Positions 21,406-29,431 of a stretch of DNA of 64,000 nt are shown here, one piece after another (position 1 is the stretch's first letter; each line of letters starts with the position of its first letter). The stretch is from Leminorella grimontii ATCC 33999 = DSM 5078. Lineage in GTDB: Bacteria; Pseudomonadota; Gammaproteobacteria; Enterobacterales; Enterobacteriaceae. The notes under the pieces were generated by a model. That model made no database searches. It was not told where the DNA came from and saw only the letters and a program-made list of their open reading frames with translations. The position numbers and the translations under genes were made by a program. The stretch covers positions 310,001-374,000 of the forward strand of contig NZ_AUUA01000002.1 in NCBI RefSeq assembly GCF_000439085.1. The letters run 5' to 3'.

Positions 21406-21657
21406 TTACAGCACGCCCGGTATATAAACCACTCCGCCAGGATCGGAGACCTCAATAAAAAGCAGGTCGGGTTCAAAAGACTCAGGCACGCTCATTCTGA
21501 CGGAGATAATCCAACCCTTTCGGCCACCGTCAGAAAATAGCTTATTCTCTGCGTAGTGCGCGTGCAGCGTTTCTAACAGATAATGGGCTTTATCACCCGC
21601 TAATGCCTGCTAGGCTAGGCTGAAGACCGTTTCTTCATCAACTTTTTCATATTCCAT
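21406..21657 (-). pseudogene. Small gene with an in-frame amber stop (83 codons)
   Basis: On the minus strand an ATG at 21657 opens a frame that begins MEYEKVDEETVFSLA, meets TAG at codon 16, and then stays open to TAA at 21406. The second part runs QALAGDKAHYLLETLH to SDPGGVVYIPGVL, a normal-looking soluble protein segment. The TAG is one C-to-T change away from CAG, which also is the next codon. No frameshift is needed. It is the third gene of a leftward run, 18 bases after the DUF2947-like gene. I do not recognise the family. It could be a recent pseudogene or a strain polymorphism; suppression is less likely. Confidence 0.6.
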
Positions 21658-21675
21658 TGGAAATGCCTAAGGCGC

Positions 21676-22119
21676 TTAATTTATCCGGGCATAAAAGAAA
21701 TGCTCTTCATACGAAAAGATAACTCTATCGTCATTCGGAATAACGATAGCGCTGCTTTCATCACTGGGATAAAAAAAATCGTCCCACGATGCGATAAAAA
21801 CGTCGACGGGGAGCGTTGCACCTGCGTTACGTCCCCAGAGAAAATGAATAGCGTCCACGCCCTGCAGCCTGTCGGTAAAAAACAGGGATGACGTCTCGAC
21901 GTCATCAAAGTCCAGCGTTCTCTTTTCCAACACGGTACAAAATGAACGTGGCATTTCCATTAAGTGGCTAAAGGGGAAAATCGAATCCCAAAGCCGCCGT
22001 GCCTGCACGGTATTCAGCAGGGTGATTCGCCTTTTCTCACCTGACGACAGGCGACAGTCTTTTGAGTTCAGCCGCCAAGCTACCGGATAGAGAACTTCAT
22101 CAAATTCGATATCGTTCAT
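21676..22119 (-). CDS. DUF2947-like hypothetical protein
   Basis: A 147-residue soluble acidic protein. The N-terminal AWRLNSKDCRLSSGEKRRITLL and the C-terminal layout IHFLWGRNAGATLPVDVFIASWDDFFYPSDESSAIV followed by a strand near VIFSYEEHFFYARI resemble the DUF2947 family, in which a W-x-x-F-F motif and a following pair of short strands are conserved. Its function is unknown. It lies 24 bases after the NTF2-type gene and is probably co-transcribed with it. The setting among immunity-like genes suggests, but does not show, a protective role against a toxin. Confidence 0.6.
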   Translation of the reverse strand: MNDIEFDEVLYPVAWRLNSKDCRLSSGEKRRITLLNTVQARRLWDSIFPFSHLMEMPRSFCTVLEKRTLDFDDVETSSLFFTDRLQGVDAIHFLWGRNAGATLPVDVFIASWDDFFYPSDESSAIVIPNDDRVIFSYEEHFFYARIN

Positions 22120-22143
22120 AGAGAAAAATCACCCTTCGTTTCG

Positions 22144-22509
22144 CTACTTCCCGTGCGACAGCGTCATCACTCTGCCGTTCTCTTTGTCGATCTCGATAAG
22201 AAAAACGCCGCCGGTCATGTCCGGTGGCAGGTAGCCCTCTATCCGCCAGTAGCGACCTTTGTCGGTTACGTAAAAAGGGCGTTCTTTCTCAACGCATTCT
22301 TTGCCATAAACGTGCGTGACGTAGATTTCCGCCAGCTCGACCGCCATTCCGGCATTAACCAAGTCTATTTTTCCAAGCCCTTTTTGCTTGCTGTACTCTG
22401 AGAAAAGAATCCCTTCCCCGTCATAAGCATCAACCATAGGACTCTTTTCATCGGCGCAGGCCTGAAACAACGGCCAGAACAGCGTCAAGAAAAACAGGAC
22501 GAACTTCAT
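22144..22509 (-). CDS. NTF2-fold immunity-type protein with signal peptide
   Basis: A 121-residue protein with an N-terminal hydrophobic signal (MKFVLFFLTLFWPLFQACA) that is either cleaved or a lipoprotein-like leader. The rest follows the pattern of the NTF2-fold immunity family: AVELAEIYVTHVYGKECVEKERPFYV, then RYWRIEGYLPPDMTGGVFLIEIDKENGRVMTLSHGK, with the GGV..IEID..NG....SHGK ending especially diagnostic. Such proteins are linked to polymorphic toxin systems. No toxin gene is adjacent, so this is an orphan. GGAG lies eight bases before the ATG. It follows the 44-aa gene and dtd on the same strand. Confidence 0.72.
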   Translation of the reverse strand: MKFVLFFLTLFWPLFQACADEKSPMVDAYDGEGILFSEYSKQKGLGKIDLVNAGMAVELAEIYVTHVYGKECVEKERPFYVTDKGRYWRIEGYLPPDMTGGVFLIEIDKENGRVMTLSHGK

Positions 22510-22544
22510 TGAAAGACTCCTTTCCTACGCTCTTTCCTATCGAG

Positions 22545-22679
22545 TTACAGCGCTCGCGCAAGGCTACGCAAAAAGGCGCGAAACGCGTTGTTGTACTCCG
22601 TATCGCCGCTAAAATAAACGTAACCTATAAACGCCAGCGCCACCGCGCCAAGAATCATCCATTTCCTGCTATTAAACAT
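22545..22679 (-). CDS. 44-aa single-pass membrane protein downstream of dtd
   Basis: A short frame missed by length cut-offs: ATG at 22679, TAA ending at 22545. The product starts MFNSRKWMILGAVALAFIG, one membrane helix with a positively charged N-terminus, followed by a hydrophilic tail ending RAFLRSLARAL. GAGGGAC lies just upstream of the ATG, a good ribosome-binding site, and the gene starts eleven bases after the dtd stop, so translation from the dtd transcript is expected. I do not recognise a named family. An amphipathic arginine-rich C-terminal helix could associate with the membrane. Confidence 0.6.
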   Translation of the reverse strand: MFNSRKWMILGAVALAFIGYVYFSGDTEYNNAFRAFLRSLARAL

Positions 22680-22690
22680 CGTCCCTCGCC

Positions 22691-23125
22691 CTAAATTTGC
22701 AGGCTAAACGTCACCGGTCCATCGTTGACCAACGAAACCTTCATATCTGCGGCGAAAACGCCGGTTTGGGTCGGCACCTTTTCTTTGCAGCGTTCCACGA
22801 AGTCGAGATACAGGCGCTCGGCGTCCGCAGGGGTCGCTCCGCGAGAAAAGCTTGGGCGCATGCCCTTTTGCGTATCCGCTACCAGCGTAAACTGGGAAAC
22901 CACCAGTACGCTGCCGCCGGCCTGCTGCACGTTCAGGTTCATCTTGCCCTGTTCGTCGCTAAAAATTCGATAGCCCAGCACCCGCTCGCACAGGCGCGCC
23001 GACTTTTCCGGCGTATCGTCTTTCTCTACGCCCAGCAGCACCAAAAGCCCGTTATCGATAGCGCCGACGGTTTGGCCGTCCACCACCACGCTCGCCTGCG
23101 TTACTCGCTGAATCAGTGCGATCAT
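22691..23125 (-). CDS. dtd: D-aminoacyl-tRNA deacylase
   Basis: Hydrolyses D-aminoacyl-tRNAs (and glycine mischarged on tRNA-Ala), recycling tRNA and blocking D-amino acid entry into protein. The product is 144 residues (E. coli 145). It starts [18 protein letters not shown], has [24 protein letters not shown] (about 70-93, holding the SQFTL motif), and near the C-terminus [14 protein letters not shown] with the chirality-proofreading G-P. ATG at 23125 is chosen by family alignment; the frame is open to 23209. It is followed by the 44-aa gene and the immunity-like genes on the same strand. Confidence 0.95.
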   Translation of the reverse strand: MIALIQRVTQASVVVDGQTVGAIDNGLLVLLGVEKDDTPEKSARLCERVLGYRIFSDEQGKMNLNVQQAGGSVLVVSQFTLVADTQKGMRPSFSRGATPADAERLYLDFVERCKEKVPTQTGVFAADMKVSLVNDGPVTFSLQI

Positions 23126-23253
23126 ATTTTTATTGCTTCCGCTCGCTACGATGAAAAAGGGAGTGCCATAATACACCGCGCCGCTGAGGGAAAAAATGAC
23201 CGGCTTCAATCACCTAATTAAGTATGGATAACGGAAAGAAAGAGGGAAACGTC

Positions 23254-24150
23254 ATGCCTGACCTGTTAAATCGATATCGAGGATGCCTGCTGGGGCTGGC
23301 AAGCGGTGACGCCGTGGGCACCACCGTTGAGTTCAGCCCTAAAGATTCCTTTCCTGAAGTCACGGAGATGACGGGCGGCGGCCCGTTTAACCTACAGGCC
23401 GGGCAGTGGACCGACGATACGTCCATGGCCCTGTGTCTGGCGGAAAGCCTGATTCTGCGTAAAGGATTTGACGCGCGCGACCAAATGAACCGCTATCTGA
23501 ACTGGTGGCAATGGGGCTACTTCAGCTCCACCGGCCAGTGCTTTGATATCGGCGCAACGACGGCCGAGGCGCTGAGGCGATTCTCTCTGGACGGTAATCC
23601 CTTTGCCGGTTCTGTCGATCCTAAAACGGCGGGCAACGGCTCTTTGATGCGGCTCGCGCCCGCGGTGCTTTACTATTATCCCCATCCTGAGCAAACGCTG
23701 CGCTATGCGGCCGACTCTTCGCGCACAACGCATGCGGCTCCCGAAGCGGTGGAAAGCTGCCGCCTGTTCGCTCAGATGTTGATGAATGCGCTCAGCGGGA
23801 AAGACAAAAGGCGCGTTCTGACGGATATTGCCGAACTGCCGGAGCAAGAAAACCTGCGCCAGATAGCCGAGGGCCGATACCTTGATAAGCCGCGCTCGGC
23901 CATCTTCGGTACGGGCTATTGCGTACAAAGCCTGGAGGCCGCGCTGTGGTGCTTTGCCCAAAGCGACAGCTTTGAACAAACCGTTCTGGCCGCGGCAAAT
24001 CTGGGCGACGACGCAGACACCACCGCCGCTATTGCCGGGCAGATCGCAGGGGCTTACTACGGCGCCCAAGGCATACCAAGCGACTGGCTCGGTAAGCTGT
24101 GGCTCTATGAGGATATCGACAGGCTTGCGCGGCAGCTGCTGGAGAAGTAA
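23254..24150 (+). CDS. ADP-ribosylglycohydrolase family protein
   Basis: A 298-residue DraG/ARH-type hydrolase that removes ADP-ribose from modified targets using two metal ions. RYRGCLLGLASGDAVGTTVEF is the family opening, and WTDDTSMALCLAESL (about 50-64) supplies metal ligands. GNGSLMRLAPAVLYYY follows in the middle, and NLGDDADTTAAIAGQIAGAYYGA (about 249-271) supplies the second metal set. All motifs are intact. GAGG eight bases before ATG 23254 decides this start over an in-frame ATG at 23224. The natural target is unknown. Some relatives act as immunity proteins against ADP-ribosylating toxins (Tri1 of Serratia), which is notable given the immunity-like genes nearby. Confidence 0.88.
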   Translation: MPDLLNRYRGCLLGLASGDAVGTTVEFSPKDSFPEVTEMTGGGPFNLQAGQWTDDTSMALCLAESLILRKGFDARDQMNRYLNWWQWGYFSSTGQCFDIGATTAEALRRFSLDGNPFAGSVDPKTAGNGSLMRLAPAVLYYYPHPEQTLRYAADSSRTTHAAPEAVESCRLFAQMLMNALSGKDKRRVLTDIAELPEQENLRQIAEGRYLDKPRSAIFGTGYCVQSLEAALWCFAQSDSFEQTVLAAANLGDDADTTAAIAGQIAGAYYGAQGIPSDWLGKLWLYEDIDRLARQLLEK

Positions 24151-24168
24151 CCCGTTGCCCGCGGGGCG

Positions 24169-24756
24169 TTAGCGAAAATAGTCCGGCACCGTCCGCCGGT
24201 CGATAACGTGCACCGTGGGCAGGCCAATCGACCGGGCGCTAAGAACGTTGTCGCGGTGGTCGTCGAAGAACAGCGCGTCTTCCGGCTTAGCGCCTTCCTG
24301 CCTGAGCACGTGGAGATAAATGTCCACCTCGGGCTTTCGCATGCCAAGCTCTTGGGAGAGGTAGATCCTGTCGGCGGAGGCGCCGACGTCGGGGAAGCGT
24401 GCGGGCCAGTAGCTACAGTGCAGCGCGTTAGTGTTGGACAGGATCACCACCTGATTCCCCTCTTGGCGCAGCCGCTGCATGACCGCCAGCGTATCGTCGC
24501 GCTGATCGATAAAGATCGCCTGCCAGCCCTCGGCAAACTGCGCAAAGCTCAGCGGCATCTCCATTTCTTCGCACAGCAGGTCGGCGAACGCCTCGTCGCT
24601 GATTTCGCCTCGTTCGTGCATTTCGAAAGGTTTTCCCATGCGAAAGCGCTCGGACAGCGTCGCCAGAGGAATGCCGCTCAGTCGGCTCCACACGCCCAAC
24701 ACTCTTTTGAAATCGATGTCGACGATTACGTTACCCAAGTCGAAAATGTACAGCAT
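24169..24756 (-). CDS. yihX: Alpha-D-glucose-1-phosphate phosphatase YihX
   Basis: Haloacid-dehalogenase phosphatase of 195 residues (E. coli YihX 199). The nucleophile motif is MLYIFDLGNVIVDIDF (first Asp at residue 6). Motif II is VILSNTNALH (about 101-110), and motif III-IV combines GMRKPEVDIYLHVL and LFFDDHRDNVLSA. The glycine after the nucleophile in DLGNV, in place of DxDxT, fits YihX. It releases glucose from glucose-1-phosphate. In E. coli it neighbours dtd and fabY, as it broadly does here. Confidence 0.93.
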   Translation of the reverse strand: MLYIFDLGNVIVDIDFKRVLGVWSRLSGIPLATLSERFRMGKPFEMHERGEISDEAFADLLCEEMEMPLSFAQFAEGWQAIFIDQRDDTLAVMQRLRQEGNQVVILSNTNALHCSYWPARFPDVGASADRIYLSQELGMRKPEVDIYLHVLRQEGAKPEDALFFDDHRDNVLSARSIGLPTVHVIDRRTVPDYFR

Positions 24757-25041
24757 GGTGCACCTACCTCAATGCGAACCTATCCGTAGGCCTACGCTAT
24801 CACACCGGATTAAGGTTAAGAAGAGGGAACTCAAGACATTTCATTTCTACTTCACGCCGAGAAGCCAGGCAGAAAAACGCGCGCATTTTAGGCGCTCTCC
24901 GGTATAATCCTTCGCGATTTTGTTTAACGTCCGAATTGTGCACCATCTGCTTTCGGCTCACGCCGGGCGTTTATCAAAAGTCATTTTCAAGAGGCAGGGC
25001 AGGGAGCTTTCCTCACAAAACGGGCATCGGGAGTTATCACA

Positions 25042-25443
25042 ATGAGTTTATTAGACCAACTGGGCGGCATGCTCGGCGGCAACGGCGCTTCTAAAGGCGG
25101 CGTTGACTATATGGCCATTCTTCAATGGCTTGAGCAGCAGGGCGGCCTTTCCGGCCTGCTGGAAACATTTCGCCAGGGCGGCCTCGCCGAGCTGGTTCAG
25201 TCCTGGATTGGCACCGGCGCTAACCTGCCCATCAGCGCAGATCAGGTGCGCGACGTCATCAGCCAGGCCGCGATGGAGCAGCTTTCCGCTAAATTAGGCA
25301 TGGATAACGGTCAGGCATCGGCGATTATCGCCCAATACCTGCCGGACATCGTCGACAAGCTGTCGCCGAAGGGCGAAGAGCCGGTCAACCCGGACATGCT
25401 GTCTCTGGGTATGGCGCTGCTTAAAGGGAAACTGTTCGGTTAA
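25042..25443 (+). CDS. yidB: DUF937 protein YidB
   Basis: A 133-residue protein of the YidB (DUF937) family (E. coli 132). MSLLDQLGGMLGGN is followed by MAILQWLEQQGGLSGLLETFRQGGLAELVQSWIG, LGMDNGQASAIIAQYLPDIVDKLSPKGE and the end LGMALLKGKLFG, all typical. Its function is unknown; the fold is helical and glycine-rich at the N-terminus. In E. coli yidB lies near gyrB, whereas here it is 35 kb from gyrB. Confidence 0.9.
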   Translation: MSLLDQLGGMLGGNGASKGGVDYMAILQWLEQQGGLSGLLETFRQGGLAELVQSWIGTGANLPISADQVRDVISQAAMEQLSAKLGMDNGQASAIIAQYLPDIVDKLSPKGEEPVNPDMLSLGMALLKGKLFG

Positions 25444-25529
25444 CGTCCGATTCCGGCGAAGGCATTCGTCTTCGCCGCTTCCCCCGCCAGACATCTCTTC
25501 TTAATAACAAGGACGATAAGAAAACAGCG

Positions 25530-26066
25530 ATGATTTACTTCACCTCAGACACCCACTTCTGCCATTCAAACATCATCAACCTGTGCGGCAGGCCGTTTGA
25601 AAGCGTGCGCCATATGAACGATACGCTTATCCACAACTGGAATGCCCTCGTCACCGAACGGGATGAGATTTATATTCTGGGCGACTTCCTTTTTCGCGGC
25701 ACGGGGCAGGACGCCAATCAAATCCTGCGCAGGCTTAACGGCAAGAAATACCTGATTCGCGGCAACCACGACAAGTTTTTAGACGACCCGGAGTTCGACA
25801 CATCAATGTTTGAATGGGTCAAAGACTACTACGAGCTGGATTACCAAAAGCAGAAGATAGTGATGTTCCACTATCCGATTTTAGAGTGGCAGGGCTATTT
25901 CAGAGACGCTATCCATCTTTACGGGCACGTCCACAACTCGGGCAAAGACCCGGAACAGCACAAGCGACTAAGCGCGCTGGGGCCAAGGGCGATAAACGTC
26001 GGCGTGGACGTTAACCGCTTCTTTCCTGTCAGCATTAACGCCGTGTTGAAGCAGGCGCAGAAATAG
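25530..26066 (+). CDS. Calcineurin-like metallophosphoesterase
   Basis: A 178-residue phosphoesterase with the complete metal site. The motifs are SDTHFCHSNI (about 5-14, D-x-H), ILGDFLF (about 50-56, GD), IRGNHDKF (about 76-83, GNHD), MFHYPILEW (about 112-120) and LYGHVHNS (about 129-136, GHxH). Small members of this group are often annotated as phosphohydrolases of unknown substrate. It is a single gene after yidB, with the SUKH-type gene converging from the right. Confidence 0.85.
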   Translation: MIYFTSDTHFCHSNIINLCGRPFESVRHMNDTLIHNWNALVTERDEIYILGDFLFRGTGQDANQILRRLNGKKYLIRGNHDKFLDDPEFDTSMFEWVKDYYELDYQKQKIVMFHYPILEWQGYFRDAIHLYGHVHNSGKDPEQHKRLSALGPRAINVGVDVNRFFPVSINAVLKQAQK

Positions 26067-26080
26067 CGCCCGTGGGAAAA

Positions 26081-27052
26081 TCAGCGGGCCGCTGCCGCAA
26101 CCCTTTCCATCAGCGCCGCCACTGCCTGCTCGGGCATATAAAGCGTCCCCTGCCGATTTGCAATGTCGCCCTGCTCGATTTTGCTCTTTAGCCAGTCAGT
26201 AATAAAACCGGGCGCATACCCTCCCGTACTGAAATCGCCGCCAAAGGCAATCATATCTGGATAGGCTTTTAAATACGTTTCTTCCGTCACTTCCGGGTGA
26301 GCACTGACGTAAAGCCAAAACTGGATGTCGTAGAGTAGAGAAGAAAACTCATCGGCGTGCAGGGCAAAAAAGCCCTTTTCCTCGACGATCCGCTTTGCCG
26401 TGTGGCGAATGGCTTTCTCGACGTCGAGCTTAGGATCTACGCTGGCGCAAAGCCGGGCAAGCAGTTCAGAAAATTGACCACTTTCCACCATCTCCAAGTC
26501 GGCCAGCCTGTCCTCTTCAGAGGTGTCGTAAACGTCGTCGTTCACCAGGCCGCGGATAAAACTCTCAAAGCTATCGGCCAAATGGGTGATTTTATAGTCA
26601 TCTTCCTGATCGACATGCACAACGGCGGGTTCGCCGTCTGGGCCGCAGTGTCGGTAGTCAAGAAAGATCATGTCATGGCCGGCCGAAGGGCAGTCGCAGA
26701 TGGCGACGCCGATATCAGGATATTCCCATTCCTCAATCCAAAAGCGGCTGCCGAAGTCACCGCCGAGAGAACAGGGCTTTTCTTTACCGATGCCCATAAT
26801 GCCAGTGATAGCAATGTGATCTTCCGACCAGCTTGTCGGCTCATCGGTCGGGTAGTTAGTATTACGCGGTATGCCGCCGTTTTGCTGCTTCATCAGCCAA
26901 ACGTAAGAGGCTGGCAGGCGATAGCCCAATTCGCGTTCCAGCTCAGCAATCAGCGCGTCGTCGGGCAGCGCGCTGACATACTCTTTACGCGCATACTCGC
27001 TGTCTTCCCAGAAGTCGGTAAGGTCAAAATCGGCAAACGGTATGTTATTCAT
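26081..27052 (-). CDS. SMI1/KNR4 (SUKH) family protein
   Basis: A 323-residue acidic protein. Residues about 30-160 carry the SUKH fold: LIAELERELGYRLPASYVWLMKQQNGGIP is the typical first helix and turn, ISFLD-type strands include HDMIFLDYRHCGPDGEPAVVHVDQEDD, and LADSFESFIRGLV closes the domain. The C-terminal half (about 170-323) is a second helical region not recognised. SUKH proteins are the commonest immunity proteins of bacterial polymorphic toxins. No toxin is next to it, so it is an orphan or has another role. Confidence 0.78.
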   Translation of the reverse strand: MNNIPFADFDLTDFWEDSEYARKEYVSALPDDALIAELERELGYRLPASYVWLMKQQNGGIPRNTNYPTDEPTSWSEDHIAITGIMGIGKEKPCSLGGDFGSRFWIEEWEYPDIGVAICDCPSAGHDMIFLDYRHCGPDGEPAVVHVDQEDDYKITHLADSFESFIRGLVNDDVYDTSEEDRLADLEMVESGQFSELLARLCASVDPKLDVEKAIRHTAKRIVEEKGFFALHADEFSSLLYDIQFWLYVSAHPEVTEETYLKAYPDMIAFGGDFSTGGYAPGFITDWLKSKIEQGDIANRQGTLYMPEQAVAALMERVAAAAR

Positions 27053-27154
27053 CGAAGAAACATCCTTTTTTCAACGTAAAAGAAATAGGCAGGGTTTCAC
27101 CTTACTGGGTCCGAACGGCTTTTTCTACTTCTGCCATCTGCTTTTTAATCTGCC

Positions 27155-27186
27155 GTATAAAAAAGCAAAGGGGCCTTGCGGCCCCT
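27155..27186 (-). terminator. Terminator of typA
   Basis: Minus-strand hairpin AGGGGCC, GCAA loop, GGCCCCT (27186-27169), followed by TTGCTTTTTT, a classic intrinsic terminator 31 bases after the typA stop. Confidence 0.88.
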
Positions 27187-27216
27187 CTGTATCTATCGGA
27201 CTGTATCAACAACCCG

Positions 27217-29025
27217 TTACTCTTTCCCGCTGCGATACGCGCGCTTACGGTCGTTTTCCGTCAGGTGACGTTTGCGCAGGCGGATAGACTGCGGCGTCAC
27301 TTCGACCAGCTCATCGTCATCGATAAACTCGAGCGCTTGCTCAAGGGTCATCTTGATTGCCGGAGACAGCGTCGTCGCTTCATCGGTGCCCGATGCGCGA
27401 ACGTTGGTCAGCTTCTTACCGGTCAGACAATTGACCGTCAGGTCGTTAGAACGGGTGTGAATGCCGATGATCTGGCCTTCGTACACTTCTACGCCGTGGC
27501 CCAGGAACAGGCGGCCGCGATCTTGCAGGCTGTAGAGCGCGTAAGCCAACGCTTTACCCGTACCGTTGGAAATCATAACGCCGTTGTTGCGCTGGCCGAT
27601 TTCGCCCGGACGAATGTCGTCGTAGTGGCTGAAGGTGGAGTACAGCAGGCCGGTACCGGAAGTCATGGTCATGAACTCGGTACGGAAGCCGATAAGCCCG
27701 CGGCTTGGGATCACGTAGTCTAAACGCACGCGGCCTTTGCCGTCCGGCACCATGTCGCGCAATTCGCCCTTACGCAGGCCTAGCGCTTCCATCAGAGGCC
27801 CCTGATGCTGCTCTTCGATATCTACGGTCACCTGCTCAAACGGTTCCTGTTTGCCGCGGAAGATAACCTTCGGGCGAGATACCGCCAGCTCGTAGCCTTC
27901 ACGACGCATGTTTTCGATAAGAACGGACAGGTGAAGCTCGCCGCGGCCGGAAACGCGGAACGCATCCGGGTCTTCGGTTTCTTCTACGCGCAGCGCCACG
28001 TTGTGCACCAGCTCTTTACGCAGGCGGTCGAGGATCTGACGCGACGTCACGTATTTACCCTCTTTGCCGCAGAACGGCGAGGTGTTGACGCAGAAGAACA
28101 TGGTGACCGTCGGTTCGTCGACCGTCAGCGGCGGCAGCGCTTCAGGCGTAGAAACGTCACAGACCGTATCGGAGATGTTCAGCTCGCCTAGGCCGGTGAT
28201 AGCGACGATATCGCCCGCTTCCGCCACGTCGGCTTCATAGCGCTTCAGGCCCATGTGGCCCAGCACCTGGCCAATCTTGCCGTTACGACGCTGGCCTTCG
28301 CTGTCGATGATGGTGACCTGCTGGTTCGGCTTCACTTTACCGCGCTTGATGCGGCCTACGCCGATAACGCCAACGTAACTGTTGTAGTCCAGCTGGGAAA
28401 TCTGCATCTGGAACGGACCGTCGAGGTCGACAGCCGGCGGCGCAACGTGTTTGACGATCGCTTCAAACAGCGGGTCCATGTTGTCAGCCAGGTCGTTGTG
28501 GTCCAGACCGGCGACGCCGTTAAGCGCCGATGCGAAAATAATCGGGAAGTCCAACTGCTCGTCGGTAGCGCCCAGGTTGACGAACAGGTCAAAAACCTGA
28601 TCTACAACCCAGTCAGGGCGCGCGCCGGGGCGGTCAACCTTGTTGACGACGACGATAGGCTTAAGGCCGTAGGCAAACGCCTTTTGCGTAACGAAGCGCG
28701 TTTGGGGCATCGGCCCGTCCATCGCGTCAACCAGCAGCAAAACGGAGTCAACCATTGACATCACCCGCTCAACTTCGCCGCCAAAGTCGGCGTGTCCGGG
28801 AGTATCAACGATGTTAATACGATAGTTATTCCAAGTAATGGCCGTGTTCTTGGCCAAAATAGTGATCCCACGTTCTTTTTCGAGATCGCCGGAGTCCATA
28901 ACGCGCTCGCCTGCGTCGTTACGCTCCCCTAATGTTCCTGACAGTTGCAGCAGCTTGTCAACCAGGGTGGTTTTACCATGGTCTACGTGCGCGATAATGG
29001 CGATGTTACGCAGATTTTCAATCAC
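27217..29025 (-). CDS. typA: Ribosome-associated GTPase TypA/BipA
   Basis: Translational GTPase of 602 residues that helps 50S ribosome assembly, especially in the cold and under stress. G1 is AHVDHGKTT (about 12-20), G3 [10 protein letters not shown] and G4 [10 protein letters not shown]. Domains III and V follow, with RVLGHMG-type and [21 protein letters not shown] segments, and a C-terminal specific domain ending in an [12 protein letters not shown] basic tail. It diverges from glnA, the same pairing as in E. coli, and has its own terminator. Confidence 0.96.
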   Translation of the reverse strand: MIENLRNIAIIAHVDHGKTTLVDKLLQLSGTLGERNDAGERVMDSGDLEKERGITILAKNTAITWNNYRINIVDTPGHADFGGEVERVMSMVDSVLLLVDAMDGPMPQTRFVTQKAFAYGLKPIVVVNKVDRPGARPDWVVDQVFDLFVNLGATDEQLDFPIIFASALNGVAGLDHNDLADNMDPLFEAIVKHVAPPAVDLDGPFQMQISQLDYNSYVGVIGVGRIKRGKVKPNQQVTIIDSEGQRRNGKIGQVLGHMGLKRYEADVAEAGDIVAITGLGELNISDTVCDVSTPEALPPLTVDEPTVTMFFCVNTSPFCGKEGKYVTSRQILDRLRKELVHNVALRVEETEDPDAFRVSGRGELHLSVLIENMRREGYELAVSRPKVIFRGKQEPFEQVTVDIEEQHQGPLMEALGLRKGELRDMVPDGKGRVRLDYVIPSRGLIGFRTEFMTMTSGTGLLYSTFSHYDDIRPGEIGQRNNGVMISNGTGKALAYALYSLQDRGRLFLGHGVEVYEGQIIGIHTRSNDLTVNCLTGKKLTNVRASGTDEATTLSPAIKMTLEQALEFIDDDELVEVTPQSIRLRKRHLTENDRKRAYRSGKE

Positions 29026-29207
29026 AGATTTGCCTCAGGCATAAGAAATAGCGCGCTATTGTACACACTTTAGGCGCAGTAAAAAAACAAGATCATAAAG
29101 ATTCGTGAAAAACAACGCCTACACGAACAGGTTGTGATCGCATTCACGATTGAAAAAACGACAAAAAACGCCTTGTCGCACCAAAAAGCGGCGACGCATA
29201 AAAAAAC

Positions 29208-29222
29208 GCACTAAAATAGTGC
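29208..29222 (+). promoter_or_regulatory. NtrC-binding site upstream of glnA
   Basis: GCACTAAAATAGTGC is a perfect inverted repeat matching the NtrC enhancer core (GCAC...GTGC). It sits about 100 bases upstream of the sigma-54 promoter, a normal enhancer distance. A second degenerate copy may lie near 29177-29195. Confidence 0.75.
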
Positions 29223-29309
29223 ACTTTGGGATGCAAAATTTGCATTTTCGTTCATACTCATAGCCCGTAGCCACAGGAAAAACGGCCTGTTAACGAAGAG
29301 TAAATAAAC

Positions 29310-29325
29310 TGGCATGATTATCGCA
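29310..29325 (+). promoter_or_regulatory. Sigma-54 promoter of glnA
   Basis: TGGCATGATTATCGCA carries GG and GC separated by exactly ten bases, as needed for sigma-54 -24/-12 elements, and keeps the TCGC -12 form that I recall for E. coli glnAp2. Predicted transcription start near 29336. Confidence 0.78.
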
Positions 29326-29431
29326 TAGCCTTTGCTTATAGCAGCGGGCTTGGCGACATTAGGCCTGCATAGTAAAGGCCCATCCCCTACGGGGATTACT
29401 CTAAGCGAAATTCGTCACCGGGAGAATAACC

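Larger units (their letters stand above)
29026..29431. promoter_or_regulatory. Divergent typA/glnA control region
   Basis: This 406-base AT-rich region serves typA leftward and glnA rightward. It holds an NtrC-type inverted repeat, a sigma-54 promoter and a short GC hairpin (ATCCCC TAC GGGGAT, 29382-29396) in the glnA leader. GGGAGAA is the glnA ribosome-binding site. TACAAT on the minus strand (29063-29058) is a weak -10 candidate for typA. Confidence 0.7.
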
